Shown here piece by piece: positions 1 through 8,124 of a stretch of 10,387 nt of DNA. Made by a program: the position numbers and the translations under genes. Source of the DNA: Hyphochytrium catenoides (taxonomy: Eukaryota > Sar > Hyphochytriomycetes > Hyphochytriales > Hyphochytriaceae); contig FLMG01003453.1 of assembly GCA_900088475.1 (NCBI GenBank), positions 1-10,387 of the forward strand, read 5' to 3'. The first letter of the stretch is position 1; every line of letters starts with the position of its first letter. Below the pieces are notes generated by a model. That model was not told where the DNA came from. It worked only from the letters and a program-made list of their open reading frames with translations, and did no database searches.

Positions 1-112
1 CCAGAGACTCCTGATCTTAACTTACGCGGCTCCTTCAGGGCCCAGCTCGTTCGCCTCTCAAGCGCTAGGACCATTGGAGGATCACCAGGACTATCTTAGA
101 GTACTGAGCATC
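1..112 (+). promoter_or_regulatory. 5' flank and leader of XRN1
   Basis: This stretch precedes the XRN1 start codon at 113 and contains no coding region I can support. No TATA box or other named element is obvious. It presumably holds part of the promoter and the 5' UTR; the transcription start cannot be placed from sequence alone. Confidence 0.4.
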
Positions 113-3100
113 ATGGGTATCCCGAAGTTTTTCCGATGGGTATCCGAGCGCTACCCGCTTATTAATCAGCAAATCACGGATCTGTCACTCTTGCCAGAGT
201 TTGGTAGGTGCAGTGTAGGCTCTCTTCCATTCCTTATCACTGACTAGTTGTCGCAGATAACCTTTACTTGGATATGAACGGCATCATCCATGCGTGCACC
301 CATCCACATGATCAGGACGTTGGGGATTCCTTAAAGAAGGAGGATATGATATTAGGTAGGACCACGTTCGGCTTACTGGAGAATGGCAGCCTTCTCAGTC
401 TTCTTCTACAGGAATCTTTGCGTATATAGACAGGATTGTCAGTCAGATTGTCAGACCAAAGAAGTTGCTGTATCTTGCCATTGACGGGGTGGCCCCTCGA
501 GCCAAGCTAAATCAACAGAGATCCCGGCGCTTTCGTAGCGCCAAAGACCAGAAGGAGAGCTTGCAGGCCCGAGAACTGGCTGGAGAGACGGTGGACAAAA
601 GTACTCTGTTCGACAGCAACTGCATCACGCCTGGGACGGCGTTCATGGCAGACGTAAGCAAGCACTTGGTATACTTTGTTCGCAAAAAGATCAAGGAAGA
701 CCCGGTTTGGCAAGGGCTTGAGATTATCTATTCTGGGCATGAGGTACGTAGCAAGAAGCAACGCTTCTGACTAGGACTTGACCTGATGCTCAACGTTGTC
801 TCTTCAGGTGCCTGGAGAAGGTGAGCATAAAATAATGGAATACATCAGGAACACCAAGATGCAACCCAACTACAATCCAAATCTACGTCACTGTCTGTAC
901 GGCCAAGATGCGGATTTGATGATGTTGGCCTTGGCGTCTCATGAGCCGCACTTCACACTCCTCAGGGAGGTCATAGACTTCAACCGGGGACGTGCAAACC
1001 GTGGAAACAACACGAAGACAGTGATGAAGCAGACCAAAGAGACGGAGTGGCAGTTACTTCACATATCTATCTTAAGGGAGTACTTGATGTTCGACTTCCA
1101 CGTAGATGTGGACTTTTACGACCCAGAACGAGCAATTGATGACTTCGTCTTCATGGCCTTCCTGGTTGGCAATGACTTCATTCCGCACTCTCCATTGCTG
1201 GATATCGGTGAAGGTGCCTTCCCACTGCTATTCAAGATTTACAAGGAGCTGCTTCCCGGTTGGGGAGGCTTTTTGACCAAATGGGGTAGGTCTCCTTTGC
1301 GATTGTTCATGCCCTCGTTGTTTAGCTCAGCGTAAGGCTCTGGGCAGGAGAGATTGAGGATCCTCACAGACTAGAGAGCTTCTTTGCGGCCTTGGGTGCC
1401 TATGAGAACGAAATTTTTGCGGAAAGAGAAAGAGAAAAAGCCATTTTTGATCAGAGATCCGCGAAGAGGTCGGGAAAATCAGCCGAGCAGATTGCCTCAA
1501 TGGAGGAGGAGTCAGACTTTCTGGAGGCGCAGCTGCAGGCAGAGTTTGAAAAAGCTCTCCAGGAGGTTGGTTATCGCGGTCCTACCTCCAACCTCTCCTT
1601 CTTTGCCATGTATCAATGCTCACCATGGTGATGCACTAGGCTGGGGTAGAAAGCAGCTCTAGTGTGGCACTTGGGGACGGAAATGGGCAAAAGGACTGGA
1701 AGGGCCGTTACTACTATGAAAAATTTGGTATTACTGTGCTAGATGTAGATGTCCTAGAAAAAGTCAAGCGCTGTTTTCTTGAGTCGCTCATCTGGTGTGC
1801 CAAGATTACTACCAGGTAAGACCGCAGCGGTCTTCCCATCTTCGTGGCATCATAGCAAACAGTCATCCGCAGGGTGTCTGTTCGTGGACATGGTTCTACC
1901 CCTTCCACTACGCGCCTATGATCTCGGATTTAGTTGGGATTGCGGATATTTTGCAGAATATCAAGCTTCCTATGGGCGAGCCTTTTTTACCTTTCGAGCA
2001 GCTACTAGGCTGTCTCCCACCTGCCAGGTGCCATTTTCTCGTTCGACTTATTTCACTGCGTCCATGAGCTGAGTCGAATACGGTCCATGCAGTGCCACAT
2101 TTCTTCCACAAGCTTATCGCCAGCTTATTACGTCGGACCTATCTCCAATCAGCGACTACTATCCGTTGGAGTTCAAGGTCGACATGAACGGAAAGAGAAA
2201 TCCATGGGAGGGAGTCAACCTGTTACCCTTTATTGATGCTGCGCGTTTGCGTGATGCCGTACGTGAGAACTGCCCAGTAACCTCTTTAACGGCGCAAGAA
2301 CGCCAGCGGAATCGGTTTGGGACTGCGTTCAAGTTTGTCTACGATAGGTAAAACATTTCACGCGATCAATTTCTTACCCCAAACTGAGCAAGAGTGAGCA
2401 GCTCTGTGACGTCAAATGTGGCTTCAACCTACCCAGAAGCAGGACTGCCCGATATTATACATTGCTTCAGCAGGATGGAGCCGTACAGCCATCCGCCCTC
2501 TGCTGCTGGCGGCTTCACTGCCTATCCTCCTGAAGGAGTTATCATACCATATCCGGGTTTCCCTTCCCTAAAGTAAGTAAAGCGGATGACCATTGCACCT
2601 TAGAAGTCACCGTGACGACTATCTTCAGGACTCGGGACATCGCCAACACCTGGATTGGGGGTGTCAAGGTCAATGTCTTTGGTTTTGAATCGAAATACGA
2701 GACACTTGTGGTGGATCTCCAGTCCTTTGAAAGCGATGTTGGTAGGCACCCATTCCCATCTCGCAGCCGGATTGGGATACTAACTATTGAACAGAGGACG
2801 GCTTCTCTGGTGCTGCTGCTGGATCAGTAGACCTAATTGGGGAGAGTGTTTGGGTAAATTGGCCCTTTCTATTGGAAGGCAAGGTTGTTGCAGTGAGTGA
2901 TGAAGGAACAAGCTATTCGGCTCGGCACGATTCTGCGAGAAGTGGAGGTTTGCCTTACGTCACCAATACACACACCGCGGAAGCTGCCAGACGCTGGAAG
3001 AATGAAAGCATTGAGTTCGAAAGAAAATATCTGCATGGGTGTGGAGCGTTTGGATACGGCGGCTGCCGAATAGGAGTGGTGCGTCGCACTCCCTTTACGC

Positions 3101-6100
3101 TAGGTTGGAACTACAGCTGAGCCTCAGTCCGCTTCATAGGTCAATGTGAAGGTCACAGTGAAACTACTCCAGGGAATGGAAGAAGACCCAAGGACTGGAG
3201 GGCTTAAGAAAAAGTTTGGGCAGAACTTGGTGGACTACCCTCTGCAGGTAATTGCGCTCTATTCTCCTCCCGAGTTACTGAGCAATGCGAGCCTGACTGC
3301 TTTCAAGCTCGTACTTACAGAAAATCCAGCTATGGATCCACGATTTGTGGAGAGGGAGTTGATGCCGGTAGAAGAGCGATTTCCAGCCGGCTGTCAGGTT
3401 ATTGGCCGACGCGGCGAATACAAGGGCTGCCTGGGTACTGTCATTGACCATCGTGGTGGCACCGCTCCTTCTCTTGCTGTGGAATATGAATTGAGGAGTC
3501 CCGAACCACCTTTTGGTGTCATCATCGCGGAACGCATTCAAGACAGGTATCATAAATAGCAAACTTGAGAATATTTGTAGGTCATATCTCAACCAAGAGC
3601 ACTTCTAGGTACTATCCTGCTGGTGCCATTGCCTCCAAGCTGGGAATCACCCCAGAGCTAGTGGGAAATCTTACCGGTCAGGTGTCGGTAAAGCCTGGCC
3701 GGAAGAACATAGGCCTGGGTCTAAAGGTGCGCACCTCGTGTACTTATTGTGAAGGGGTAGTGAAGTGCATCTGATCTCAAAGTATTGTAGGTTCGGAAGT
3801 CCTATCAGATATTGGGCTACGCCCGCTACAGAGAGAATGGCTCAAGTCGGACGACTAGTGCCTGGACTGAAGATTCCGTGCGCATTGTGGGCTCTTCAGA
3901 TGACGGAAACGATCGTGCCAATGGTAAGACGGTTGCTGGATCCAGAAAGGCTCGCCCCTGATTGCGCTTGCGCGGTTTTCAGGTGGAAGTGGAACTTGGG
4001 AATACTCCGACAAGGTCGCTCAGATCTTGGTGGCGTACCAGAGGAAATTTCCGGCCGTCTTTTTAAACCTTGCCAGATTAGGTACAACCTGAATGACTTT
4101 TCTCTTTAAGGGGTCCAGGATACTGACTGATGATTTAGGGTACATCAGGGAGTACACTGTAGAAGATATTTTCCACCCAGCGCCCCGCAATGAGGCAGCC
4201 CGCCTCTTTGCTGAGGTACGCGAACATTCCTTCATGATGTTTGGACTTAACGCTAACTGAGACTCGGTCAGCTTGAAAAGTGGCTAGCGCAGCTCGAGAC
4301 TGCGAAGGCGCCACTAGTACCTGTCAGCACAAAGGTGATGTCAAGGGATGCAGTCCGAGCTGTGGAGGCAGCCGTAGAGAGGTAAATGCCACCTAGCGCT
4401 CTTTAGTGACTGGTCGCTGAGAAAACCATGGCATGTAGGCTGACCACCACGATCCAGACACGAAAGGTCTTGGTCGATAACGTCGCAGCTGAAGATGTAT
4501 TTGTTCCTAGTGGAAATGATGCAAAGCTCTTCCAGCAAGTTGATAATGCGCCTTACTTAGGTGCCAGAGTGTCCAACCTCACGGCCAAAGGTACGCAATT
4601 CAAACTCTGGGCCACACCTACGGAAAGTGCTCTGTTAACCGCTATTTTATGCTTTTAGGGGTCCCCTTTGGCCACCGTGGTACAGTGGTAGCATGCCACC
4701 CCGATACCAACTGTGTGGATGTCGTTTACGATCGGGAATTTCTTGGGGGATCGACTCTTCATGGACTCTGCCACAAGTATAAGGGCAAACTGGTGACATG
4801 GCATTCGCAGTTGCTCACCTCAGAGGGTTCAGAACCTGCTGTTCAGGTAACCTGCCATGGTCAAGGTTATATCGTTCTCCGCTAACCCTAATATGACAGG
4901 AAAGAGCACAGTCTACTCCGGCAGGCAGGCCCATGGAGGATACGCAAAAGAAAGCCGAAAAGGTCCGCAAAGGCTCAAAAAAGGCCAGTCCCCAGTCCGT
5001 TCCAGATTCCGGCACGTTGAAAATCCTCGCTAAAAGCGGTTCGAAGCCTGCGTCTCAGCCAGTAGAGCAGACTGCAAAGAGAGGCGAAATGTCTGCTGCA
5101 CACAGGACTCCTGCTGGTGAGTTGAAGGTGGCATTAGCTCTTCGCTAAACTGTACTTCCACGCGTTTACCCTGACCCTCCTACACTACCGCTTTACAGTA
5201 AATCCAAAACAAACGGCCTCTACTTCAGGTACAGCGGAGTCCAGTCCTAGGTTCTCAGGTAGCGCCTTGACTCTTTTGTTACCACTTTGCAGACTATTGG
5301 AAGGTCCTGGAGCAGAAGGCGGATACAGGCCACGATGGGGGAAATGGAGACATGGATAGGATCACAGAGAAGCTTCACTTCCAAAGTTTGCTACATAAGG
5401 CAGGCCTCAATCATGGGGCTCCAGCTTCAACCAATGCGCGGCCCAAGAGTGGCACGTCTAAACAGAGTGATGCCCATGTCATGGCGAAGACTATAGGTAT
5501 ATTTGTTGTGGGCCCAACCGCCATTGATGTTTATAGACCTGATGATGAATGTATTTCGTACTAGTCTCAACCCCAACACATACTCAAAGAGCGTCGAGGA
5601 CTACACCTCATAACAACCATCCTCATGTTCAACCTGCTCATTCCCTTGAAGCTCATCATGGGCATGGAGTTCGGGCACCTCTGCCGCAGCAACTATGGGT
5701 TCCTGTGCCGCCTCCTTCACATCCAACCAACCAACACTTCCACCCCATGGCTCAACCTTTGCATTCCCCGTCCCAATTTGCAGCTGCTCCGCAGACTTGG
5801 ATGGTCCCGCCCCCTCCTGGTGCGCAAGCCGGAGTTCCCGAACCTCCGAAAACACATTTTCTACAGCCTCGACCTAGTCAAGTGAAACGAGGAGGCCCTC
5901 ACCATGTAAGTCTGACCAAGCAGTAAATCGATATGGGGCGGGAAATTTGAATATTGCATTCCTTAGTCAAATGGAGCTCAAGCTCATCAACAAGATAGAG
6001 GAAAGGATCGCGGCGCTAGTAATGCTATCCAAGGGGCCCACAACCAAAGAGGTAGGGTCCGTGGGCCATCAGGAGCGCTTCTCGTCCCGAGCGCTCATCC

Positions 6101-6371
6101 CAGAGGACCTGCTCTTACTTGGAAGCCTAGATCGGATGTGGGCACTCAGGTAATCGTGGTGGCAGGAAAGATTTCCAGGCTACTGCAGCTATAACCTACT
6201 AACAACTTTCTTTCTGATCCGCTGTGCTTGCAGCACAAAGTGTATAAAAAGAAAGAGGATAGCCAACTAAAGCCAGCTGCTGAGCTCCAGCCATCCACAC
6301 CCCAGGCATTTATCCCCAGCCAAGCCCTGTTTGGACCCCGAGCGCCTCCTACAACCGACAAACGTGAGTAG
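113..6371 (+). CDS. XRN1: 5'->3' exoribonuclease XRN1, multi-exon, with one apparent 1-nt deletion
   Basis: XRN1 degrades 5'-monophosphorylated (decapped) mRNA in the cytoplasm. Proposed exons: 113-203, 257-355, 412-743, 808-1285, 1348-1565, 1640-1815, 1873-2027, 2093-2347, 2402-2572, 2629-2741, 2795-3078, 3140-3247, 3308-3546, 3609-3726, 3791-3923, 3983-4081, 4139-4215, 4272-4381, 4439-4590, 4659-4846, 4900-5116, 5199-5228, 5293-5496, 5565-5905, 5967-6149, 6234-6371. All junction phases agree except for one missing base in exon 6 near 1795. With that base counted the protein is about 1569 aa, normal for XRN1. The start MGIPKFFRW is the family signature. Visible motifs: LYLDMNG (D36), the 5'-phosphate pocket AIDGVAPRAKLNQQRSRR (K95, Q99, R102, R103), GEGEHK (E178, E180), GQDADLM (D208, D210) and VGNDF (D297). 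Downstream lie the PAZ/Tudor-like region (about 660-780), a KOW-like part with FPAGCQV near 852, a winged helix starting near RYYPAG at 907, and an SH3-like region at 1137-1199. These separate XRN1 from the nuclear XRN2/Rat1 form. Residues about 1200-1569 are disordered: Lys/Ser-rich, then Pro/His/Gln-rich (exon 5565-5905), then Arg/Gly-rich. Least certain are the intron-5 donor (GTTGGT), exon 5199-5228 and the terminal exon. Confidence 0.93.
1793..1800 (+). other. XRN1: Apparent 1-nt deletion (frameshift) in XRN1 exon 6
   Basis: From 1640 the frame reads in register to TGG at 1793-1795 (...ESLIW, W458). The family-conserved continuation CQDYYQ|GVCSW is read only from TGC at 1798, leaving two bases (1796-1797) between codons. 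One additional base would reconnect the frames; a third G after TGG would give W-V-C-Q-D-Y-Y-Q-G, close to the W-V-L-x-Y-Y-x-Q-G usual in XRN proteins. As written, the upstream frame runs through the next exon boundary to a stop. No alternative splice choice I tried fixes the phase while keeping both conserved blocks. A homopolymer undercall is the simplest explanation; a real mutation is possible. Confidence 0.8.
1816..1872 (+). other. XRN1: XRN1 intron 6, multiple of three, no in-frame stop
   Basis: The donor CAG|GTAAGA and acceptor CCGCAG flank 57 nt that stay open in the downstream frame. It is called an intron because the family block YYQ-GVCSWTW becomes contiguous only when it is removed. 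Retention would insert 19 residues into the conserved nuclease region. Confidence 0.85.
2396..2401 (+). other. XRN1: Tandem 3' splice site (NAGNAG) of XRN1 intron 8
   Basis: The intron starting at 2348 can end at GAG (2398) or at CAG (2401). Both preserve the frame and differ by a single serine codon. CAG is preferred by general acceptor consensus. Confidence 0.6.
3248..3307 (+). other. XRN1: Hidden 60-nt XRN1 intron, multiple of three, no in-frame stop
   Basis: The reading frame is open across this stretch, but it has a GTAATT donor after CAG, a CTGAC branch-like motif, a pyrimidine run and an AAG acceptor. Its length is typical of the gene's other introns. Removal joins DYPLQ directly to LVLTENPAMDPRF, which resembles the contiguous YPLQ...DPR region of XRN1 proteins as I recall it. 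Left in, it would add 20 residues with no family counterpart I know. Confidence 0.72.
5199..5228 (+). other. XRN1: Candidate 30-nt microexon of XRN1, with alternative donor at 5259
   Basis: The acceptor TTTACAG before 5199 and donor GTACAG at 5229 define a 10-codon exon, leaving a 64-nt intron downstream. A second in-frame donor, GTAGCG at 5259, would add ten codons but leave an intron of only 34 nt, well below the 53-84 nt seen elsewhere. Skipping the microexon (5117-5292 as one 176-nt intron) also keeps phase. The encoded sequence is Ser/Thr-rich linker in the disordered tail, so homology cannot decide. Confidence 0.5.
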
Positions 6372-6507
6372 CGTTAGGAAATCAGTTGTTAAAGCGGCCC
6401 TGCTGGGATGGCTTGCATAGTGTTGAGTGTGTCAGCTGTTCGATCGACGAAAATGGCTGATCAAGTTGTTAGGCGGTAGGAGCAATATGTGATGCTAGCA
6501 GGTGGTA
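6372..6507. other. Gap between convergent gene ends, with possible alternative last XRN1 exon
   Basis: This is the tail-to-tail spacer between the XRN1 stop and the stop of the minus-strand membrane protein gene. No AATAAA-type signal is visible on either strand. The chosen XRN1 stop is immediately preceded by a strong donor (C|GTGAGT at 6364). Splicing to 6436 (acceptor GTGTCAG) would replace the last two residues with about fourteen others and move the stop to 6477-6479. Confidence 0.5.
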
Positions 6508-7508
6508 TTATATCGTTCGAAGGGCAGTGGGGGATAGATTCTCCTCGCTCCAGCTGTTGGTCAGATCGTGGACTGAGACCTCGAGAGGTACAGTCAGCTC
6601 TGAAAGCACCTGATAGCCTTCAGTGCTATATTCTACATACAGCTTCATATCACGGGCTACACATCGCGTACGTTAGTGACACCTAACAGTCAGGAGAAAA
6701 ATTGTGCTCTTACCTTGCAACAGCATCATGAGAGAGAGAATGATGGCCACAACCGATGCCAACAAGAAGGAAAAGTCAGAAAATCTGCAAAAGATGATAT
6801 CCACCGGCATATATAGGGAAAAGATAGCGACATATAGGCAGATCTCTCCGTCAATAAGCAAGCAGCTTGTATGAAGACTCTTGGCTAACCGTTCCTTGTA
6901 AATGTACAAGGCCCAAGTAGGGAGACCCATCCCGAGAGCTAGCCCAACTATTTCAGAGCTGAACATACGATTTGGTTACGGCGCGAATTAGATGCCACTT
7001 TGAAAGGAAGCAGCAGTAGCAGTCCTACCTCAGCGGTGGCGCATCAAAACCAACCAGGCGTGTGATTGTGATGATAATGTTGCTAAGACAGAAGAGGGCC
7101 GAAAGGTAGAGGATGGCATTGACAATGCGCGGGTCTGTTGCCATCAAGCTCTTGTTTGTCTCAGTTTGTGATCTAAAAGGACCGACGAGGAAAGCGGGTA
7201 AGTAGTCGACACACGTCAACTTTGACATCCGCTCACCTACTCCAGCTCCATACGATGATTGAGCTAGATGACGCGAGAGCCACAGCATAGAAGATGCATG
7301 AAAGGCGTATGAAGATGTCCAGCTCCTTTAGACCAACTACTAATATCAGGACGAAGCATAAACCTAGCAATACTCCCAGCGTGGAAGAAACAAAGACGTG
7401 GAAGACCGTACTCTCATAGGACGATGGGAAATCCGGGAAGCAGAGGCGGCTCTCATTGTCAAAAATGCTTTGACTGTCGCTTCTCAGTCTTCGTGGAAAG
7501 AGCCTCAT
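6508..7508 (-). CDS. Six-helix membrane protein, TMEM163/cation-diffusion-facilitator-like
   Basis: Four exons on the minus strand, in transcript order: 7508-7237, 7172-7029, 6958-6714, 6656-6508. The introns are 64, 70 and 57 nt; the last carries a CACTAAC branch-like motif, and all phases match. The product is 269 aa. Hydrophobic segments lie at about 40-60, 67-87, 107-130, 142-159, 172-196 and 203-220, with a hydrophilic C-terminal tail of about 48 residues. The six-helix layout, the block KERLAKSLHTSCLLIDG before helix 5 and an SSSIIVW-type end to helix 2 resemble TMEM163, a zinc-transporting relative of the cation diffusion facilitators. The length also fits (about 290 aa in animals). 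The paired aspartates expected in helix 2 appear replaced (FYAVALASSS), and I see none at the usual place in the last helix, so metal transport is doubtful. It likely sits in an endomembrane or the plasma membrane. The start at 7508 is the first in-frame Met of the exon. A further upstream exon is possible, because a short ORF abuts this start. The family call is from motif resemblance only. Confidence 0.72.
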
Positions 7509-7675
7509 GTCACGGATATCGCTAAGGTAGTGCTCTTACTACGGTTGACTTTCTTCTCCACACCGACACCGACGTCTCTGTGGACAAGAAATACGGCCAC
7601 AATGGAATGAGAAGTCGACAGCGGGACAAACGCTGGTGTCCGCTGTGGCGGTGTGATCAAGGATCCAGCACTCAT
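7505..7675 (-). CDS. Upstream ORF of 56 codons overlapping the membrane-protein start (ATGA)
   Basis: A minus-strand ORF starts at 7675 (MSAGSLITPPQ...) and ends in a TGA at 7507-7505 that overlaps the ATG of the membrane protein gene by two bases. It is not hydrophobic and matches no family I know. It could be a translated upstream ORF controlling reinitiation, part of an unrecognised first exon, or a chance open frame. I found no phase-compatible splice of normal intron length joining it to the main frame. Confidence 0.3.
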   Translation of the reverse strand: MSAGSLITPPQRTPAFVPLSTSHSIVAVFLVHRDVGVGVEKKVNRSKSTTLAISVT

Positions 7676-7941
7676 CTCATCCGTCCGGGCTCCGGGCGCT
7701 GCGGATCATCAGAGAAGAGCTTATCTTCCGCCAAGCTCACATTCCTTCTCTTGACCTTTCGGCAGTACTTGGATAAGTAAATCTCTATTTGTACACTTGT
7801 ACTTGGGTTCAGGTTCCAAGGGGAGCTCTGAGAGCGTGTTTCATGTTTTCTTCGTACGACGAGTACAGTGCAGCTTGCTTGCGAGAAGAGTTCAGGAAGC
7901 TTCAGCCAAGGCTTCAACCAAGCTCTACCCGATGTGCTCAT
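7672..7941 (-). CDS. Short hypothetical ORF in the divergent 5' region (doubtful)
   Basis: This is an 89-codon minus-strand ORF, basic, with no recognised motif. Its TGA (7674-7672) overlaps the ATG of the next small ORF at 7675 as ATGA. It has no homology I can name and lies where promoters and 5' UTRs of two divergent genes are expected. It is more likely leader or chance sequence than a gene. Confidence 0.15.
   Translation of the reverse strand: MSTSGRAWLKPWLKLPELFSQASCTVLVVRRKHETRSQSSPWNLNPSTSVQIEIYLSKYCRKVKRRNVSLAEDKLFSDDPQRPEPGRMR
7899..7921 (+). repeat. Imperfect tandem repeat, two 11-nt copies
   Basis: GCTTCAGCCAA and GCTTCAACCAA follow each other with one base between them, a 12-nt period with one mismatch. 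It lies in the divergent promoter region and could be a paired factor-binding site, but two copies are weak evidence. Confidence 0.4.
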
Positions 7942-8124
7942 GATGTCTGATCACCATGACGCAGCCAGTTTCCCAAGAGATGTCACCGCATCCAGGCCAT
8001 TCCCCACTTCCTGCAAAGCTCATGACACCCCTTGTCCGTTCCTGATCCTCATAGAAGAGGAGTGCATTCCATCTTAGGCAAAGCTCGGGTGCTGGCTGGC
8101 TAACTTGTCATATCTTTTGTTGCC

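Larger units (their letters stand above)
7509..8124. promoter_or_regulatory. Divergent intergenic region, presumed bidirectional promoter
   Basis: These 616 nt separate the starts of the minus-strand membrane protein gene and the plus-strand GT8 gene. Both promoters and 5' UTRs must lie here unless leader exons overlap the genes. I see no clear TATA box or named operator. Minor sequence features are an 8-bp palindrome TCGTACGA at 7852-7859, two copies of TTGTAC at 7789 and 7797, and the imperfect direct repeat listed separately. Two short minus-strand ORFs occupy part of it, without protein-family support. Confidence 0.5.

Noticed and set aside
3248-3320. A longer 73-nt version of the hidden XRN1 intron, ending at CTTACAG
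   Set aside because: It is not a multiple of three; splicing there shifts the frame and reaches a stop soon after. The 60-nt version ending at 3307 keeps phase and homology.
3275-3592. A 105-codon minus-strand open frame
   Set aside because: It lies antisense to conserved XRN1 exons and has no family resemblance.
5625-5885. An overlapping plus-strand open frame with a hydrophobic, membrane-like composition
   Set aside because: It is another reading frame of the Pro/His-rich XRN1 exon. The chosen frame matches splice phases at both ends and has the composition expected of an XRN1 tail.
7868-8077. A 69-codon plus-strand open frame upstream of GT8
   Set aside because: It has no recognisable motif or clear ATG start, does not splice into GT8 in any needed way, and GT8 is already complete from 8125.
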